This document shows positions 30,842 through 34,086 of a stretch of DNA of 34,086 nt, piece by piece. The notes under the pieces were generated by a model. It saw only the letters and a list, made by a program, of their open reading frames with translations. It did no database searches and had not been told where the DNA came from. Both the position numbers and the translations under genes were made by a program. This stretch comes from a delta proteobacterium NaphS2 (lineage in GTDB: Bacteria > Desulfobacterota > DSM-4660 > Desulfatiglandales > Desulfatiglandaceae). Position 1 is the first letter of the stretch, and each line of letters begins with the position of its first letter. The stretch covers positions 1-34,086 of the forward strand of contig ADZZ01000533.1 in the NCBI GenBank assembly GCA_000179315.1, read 5' to 3'.

Positions 30842-33517
30842 ATGTTTGAACTTACTGAATCTTATATCAAAAATCAGATTGCCGATACCCCTGTTATTTA
30901 CAAGAGGGGCATTAACCTTTATCAACACGGCTCTTTTGTTTTGTCGGAAACTGATACGGAAAACGGTTCATTTTCGTATGAGGTAGATGGAAACTACGGG
31001 GATTATGTTACACGGGTGATTTTGGATACTGAAAGGGTAAGAACTTCCTGTGATTGTCCCTATCCGGGCGTTGGATGCAAACATACCGTTGCGGTGTTGC
31101 TGGATATTCGGGACCGTTTGGAACGTCACAAAATAACCGAATCCCTGGAGCCTTCGGAAGAACCGTTTCTGACCCCGGAAGAGATCCGCAAGCAGGCGAT
31201 CGCCGACCGGGAAAGCCGTGCGCGGACCGAAAAATTTGAGATCACCGAAGGGGAGATGCTCAAAGGGATTCACCTGGTTGAAACCAAGCTGGGCCGGCAG
31301 TATGAAGTGACCCTGCATGATCCGGAAAAGGGAGAAGGGCACTGCACCTGCCCGGATTTTTTGACCAACCGGCTGGGGACCTGTAAGCACCTGATCCATC
31401 TGAAAAAACATTTCAAGAAAAAGAAGGATTTCAAAAAGCAATTGGAGAGAGAACTGTTTCCCTTTGTGGATATTTTCTGGGATTCAGGGTCCGATCAACC
31501 GAGAATGTTCTCCGAGCGGCCGGAGACGGAAACAGCGAATCTTAATTCAGTGCTGGGCGACTATTTTGACGAAAACGGTCTTTACACGCGAAAAAGTCTT
31601 CACGAAATGATGCCCCTTTTAAAGGCCCTGGACCAAAATAAGCGGATTCGCGTTCAACCCACCGTGCTTTCCCGTTTGGATGCCGCTCTTGAAGCGGAAC
31701 AGATCGCTGATTTGAGCCGAAACGCACAGGTGCCGACCTGTGAACTGAAAACCAGCCTCTATCCGTACCAGGATGACGGCGTCAAATTTGCACTGTTTAA
31801 GAAGGCAGCGCTCATCGGGGATGAAATGGGCCTGGGAAAGACCCTCCAGGCCATCGCCCTGGCGGTGATGAAAAAGGAAATTTTCGGCTTTGAACGGGTG
31901 CTGGTGGTGACGCTCGCTTCCCTTAAAGACCAATGGAAACGGGAGATTGAGCGGTTTTCAAATGAAACTTCAGTGGTGGTGGCAGGTCCGGCGGATAAAC
32001 GCCGGGGCATATACCGTGATGGTCAATACTTTTTTGCCATTACCAATTATGAAGCGGTGCTCCGGGATGTGACCGTTATATCCGATTTCAAACCGGACCT
32101 GGTAATCCTGGATGAAGCACAGCGAATCAAGAATTTTTCCACAAAGACCGCTGAAGCGGTCAAGAGGCTCCCTCGAAAACACGCCCTGGTCTTGACGGGA
32201 ACGCCCCTTGAAAACAAACTGGAGGACGTTTACTCCATTGTCCAGTTTTTGGACCCGCATCTGTTGTCCCCCTTATGGCAGTTTGCAGCGGATCACTTCA
32301 TGATCAGCCGAAAAAAGAAAGGGTATATTCTGGGGTATCACAATCTGGAACGCCTTCATGAAAGGCTCAACCCCTTGGTGATCCGCCGCAAAAAGGAAGA
32401 GGTGCTCAAAGACCTGCCCGATGAAGTGGTAAACAACTATTATGTGGATCTCCATTATGAGCAGCGGGAAATCTATTCCGGCTATGTCAGGGTTCTGCAT
32501 CCGCTTCTGAACAAGAAATTTCTGACCCCCATGGACATCCGGCGAATACAGGAGCTTCTGGTGCGTATGCGCATGGTCTGCGATTCCACGTACCTCATTG
32601 ATCGAAAAACCCATGTTTCCCCCAAGCTCACCGAACTGGCCTCCGTTATCGATGAACTGGTCATTGAGAGCAAGCGCAAAATGGTGATTTTCAGCGAATG
32701 GACCACCATGACTTTTTTGATTGCCCGGCATCTTTCCGAGGTGGGAATCCCCTTTGTGGAACTGTCGGGAAAGATCCCCGTGAAGAAACGTCAGTCGCTG
32801 ATTGATGAGTTCACGAACAATCCTGATTGCCGGGTGTTCCTCTCCACCGATGCGGGTGGCACGGGGCTGAATCTTCAGGCGGCCGACTGCGTGGTCAATT
32901 TTGAGCTCCCCTGGAATCCGGCCAAACTTAACCAGCGGATCGGGCGCGTGAGCCGGATCGGCCAGAAAAGTCAGTGCATCAATGTAGTCAATTTCATCTG
33001 TAAGGGCACCGTTGAGGAGAAGATATTCGCAGGCATTCAACTGAAAACCGAACTGTTCAAAGGCGTATTTGAAGGTGGCGAAGATATTGTTGAATTCACG
33101 CAGGAAAAAAAGGACCAGATGCTCAACCAGCTTCGGGAGATGATGGGAGAAGAACCGGAACTGCCGTCCCGCGAACCGGCCACCCCTGAAGAAATTCCTG
33201 ACGATACCCCCCATTACCTGAACCCGGAGGTGCTGAAGGATGACAAACCGGTCGATTTTTCAGGGGAAGAAGAAAATGGGCTGGAAGAAGAGGTTGCAGA
33301 AGCCCCTGCCGGCTCTTCTTCTACAATCTCTGAAAAGGCCGAGCCGTCCCCGGAAAAAATGGAATCCGTTTTGAATTCGGGCATGGACTTCATCGGTGGG
33401 CTTCTGGAGGCGGCCACCGGGCAGAAGATCACACCCACCGGGGATGACGGGCGCATGGTGAAAATCGACAAAACCACGGGAGAGGTTACTCTCAAGTTCA
33501 AACTGCCGGGGTTTTAA
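30842..33517 (+). CDS. SNF2-family DNA helicase/translocase with two SWIM zinc motifs
   Basis: This 891-aa Swi2/Snf2 ATPase is probably a DNA translocase acting on protein-DNA complexes. Two SWIM-type zinc motifs precede the motor: Cys70, Cys72, Cys79, His81 and Cys168, Cys170, Cys181, His183. Motor motifs are GDEMGLGKT (326-334), DEAQ (424-427, with Gln in place of the usual His), LTGTPLENKLEDVYSI, and QRIGRVSRIGQ (from 698). The C-terminus is an acidic, Pro/Ser-rich linker followed by a compact end (DGRMVKIDKTTGEVTLKFKLPGF). ATG 30842 has GGAG nine bases upstream; a TTG at 30827 would add five residues. It is a single gene with no obvious operon partner. Its substrate cannot be inferred from context. 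Confidence 0.93.
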   Translation: MFELTESYIKNQIADTPVIYKRGINLYQHGSFVLSETDTENGSFSYEVDGNYGDYVTRVILDTERVRTSCDCPYPGVGCKHTVAVLLDIRDRLERHKITESLEPSEEPFLTPEEIRKQAIADRESRARTEKFEITEGEMLKGIHLVETKLGRQYEVTLHDPEKGEGHCTCPDFLTNRLGTCKHLIHLKKHFKKKKDFKKQLERELFPFVDIFWDSGSDQPRMFSERPETETANLNSVLGDYFDENGLYTRKSLHEMMPLLKALDQNKRIRVQPTVLSRLDAALEAEQIADLSRNAQVPTCELKTSLYPYQDDGVKFALFKKAALIGDEMGLGKTLQAIALAVMKKEIFGFERVLVVTLASLKDQWKREIERFSNETSVVVAGPADKRRGIYRDGQYFFAITNYEAVLRDVTVISDFKPDLVILDEAQRIKNFSTKTAEAVKRLPRKHALVLTGTPLENKLEDVYSIVQFLDPHLLSPLWQFAADHFMISRKKKGYILGYHNLERLHERLNPLVIRRKKEEVLKDLPDEVVNNYYVDLHYEQREIYSGYVRVLHPLLNKKFLTPMDIRRIQELLVRMRMVCDSTYLIDRKTHVSPKLTELASVIDELVIESKRKMVIFSEWTTMTFLIARHLSEVGIPFVELSGKIPVKKRQSLIDEFTNNPDCRVFLSTDAGGTGLNLQAADCVVNFELPWNPAKLNQRIGRVSRIGQKSQCINVVNFICKGTVEEKIFAGIQLKTELFKGVFEGGEDIVEFTQEKKDQMLNQLREMMGEEPELPSREPATPEEIPDDTPHYLNPEVLKDDKPVDFSGEEENGLEEEVAEAPAGSSSTISEKAEPSPEKMESVLNSGMDFIGGLLEAATGQKITPTGDDGRMVKIDKTTGEVTLKFKLPGF

Positions 33518-33560
33518 GGGCCTTATCCAAGAACCACTGAAATCTGGAAAACCACGTGTC

Positions 33561-33875
33561 CTGGCCGGTGCAAAGTTGTATCCCCGATTGGGCAAGGAAG
33601 ACCGGGGGCTCTCCATTCTGCCCTGGGCCCACTCATTCGGACAGACAGGAGAGCTTTATTTCTTTTTGCATGTGGGTGGTTCCATAAAGTGCGGCAGAGG
33701 TTGGGGGGACGTCTAAAAGGGACCCTCAGCGGCAGTGCCACCATGAATGTGGAGATCAGCCATTTTTTTGCCGATATCGGCGTTCCGGTCTATGACTGCT
33801 ACGGATTGACCGAGACGACCCCGGCGGTCACCATGAACTGCCCCACGGCCCGACCTGGCCACCTGGGGCTGGAAT
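33561..33875 (+). pseudogene. Remnant of a long-chain acyl-CoA synthetase (AMP-binding) gene
   Basis: Two pieces of one protein family survive in different frames. The first (about 33573-33683) reads LYPRLGKEDRGLSILPWAHSFGQTGELYFF. The second (33689-33870) reads QRLGGRLKGTLSGSATMNVEISHFF and then VYDCYGLTETTPAVTMNCP, which contains the AMP-binding signature YGLTETTP. In an intact FadD-like enzyme these segments are about 150 residues apart, so the intervening part has been deleted, and the frames no longer match. The N-terminal P-loop region and the entire C-terminal half are gone. After about 33875 the similarity ends. No function is expected. Confidence 0.85.
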
Positions 33876-34035
33876 ACAGTTGGGTTTTATGGTATATAAA
33901 TTTCTCTACCGTAACAAATGGCCGCTGAAAGCGACATATGACGCGAATGACGAACGTTTTGAATTCCAAAATGGGTAATGATTGCAGTATGTTTGAGACT
34001 AAGGCAAAACTGGTGGAACTTGTCTGCGAAAAGTG
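33876..34035 (+). other. Unassigned sequence after the pseudogene
   Basis: Two short overlapping frames are visible: 29 codons from ATG 33889 (MVYKFLYRNKWPLKATYDAN, then to TAA at 33978) and 32 codons from ATG 33938 to TGA at 34036. The first has a protein-like composition, but neither has a ribosome binding site. They could be gene debris. Nothing else is recognised here. Confidence 0.3.
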
Positions 34036-34082
34036 AACCGTTCTAAAAACGGTTGACAAATGATATTGTTGGAAAGTATGCT
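34036..34082 (+). promoter_or_regulatory. Promoter with adjoining inverted repeat, pointing out of the window
   Basis: AACCGTT (34036-34042) and AACGGTT (34048-34054) form a perfect 7-bp inverted repeat with a 5-base centre. Its right arm overlaps TTGACA (34053-34058), which is followed after 18 bases by TATGCT (34077-34082). The gene it would serve starts beyond the right edge. Confidence 0.45.
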
Positions 34083-34086
34083 TTAT

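Noticed and set aside
32273-33214. 313-aa minus-strand frame opposite the SNF2 helicase
   Set aside because: It is an antisense shadow of the helicase motor and tail, with no family resemblance or ribosome binding site.
33799-34059. 86-aa minus-strand frame at the right end
   Set aside because: It reads antisense through the acyl-CoA synthetase remnant and the inverted repeat, with no ribosome binding site and no recognisable motif.

Overview
The window looks like bacterial chromosome from a Gram-negative, deltaproteobacterial (Desulfobacterota-like) organism. The grounds are an outer-membrane porin-like protein, a PbpC/alpha-2-macroglobulin pair, RF3, a sigma-54 (-24/-12) promoter at an ammonium transporter gene, a ZraS/HydH-like sensor kinase, and an acyl-CoA synthetase remnant of a type common in sulfate reducers and syntrophs. 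The taxonomic call is an inference from gene content and style; there is no rRNA or other marker here. I see no tRNA or rRNA gene, no CRISPR array, no transposase and no integrase.

Left part (1-6056): a truncated sensor histidine kinase on the minus strand runs off the left edge, followed by an exported protein of unknown function, also on the minus strand. Then comes a plus-strand two-gene cassette (3274-6021). It encodes two archaeal-type P-loop ATPases with winged-helix C-terminal regions, the first with an intact Walker B and the second with a degenerate one. The cassette has a near-consensus promoter flanked by several copies of an inverted repeat built on ATTGTTGCCAACAAT. It is the most unusual unit in the window.

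Cell-envelope and nitrogen block (6057-19373): on the minus strand, rmuC, a very large alpha-2-macroglobulin (thioester CWEQ present) and pbpC follow each other closely. After an unusual long hairpin come a porin-like beta-barrel gene and amtB, with a good sigma-54 promoter in front of amtB. No glnK/PII gene sits beside amtB within the window. Divergent from amtB is an MltB-type lytic transglycosylase.

Housekeeping block (19390-30620): prfC, whose best promoter lies upstream of an intrinsic terminator hairpin; the sbcD-sbcC nuclease operon; nudC with a perfect 18-bp palindrome at its promoter; a small two-gene unit (unknown 121-aa protein plus a stand-alone NFACT-R domain protein); murI; and htpG with a promoter that may be heat-shock controlled and a strong terminator.

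Right end (30621-34086): a SNF2-family helicase with two SWIM zinc motifs, then a decayed fragment of a long-chain acyl-CoA synthetase gene, and a promoter with an adjacent inverted repeat pointing out of the window.
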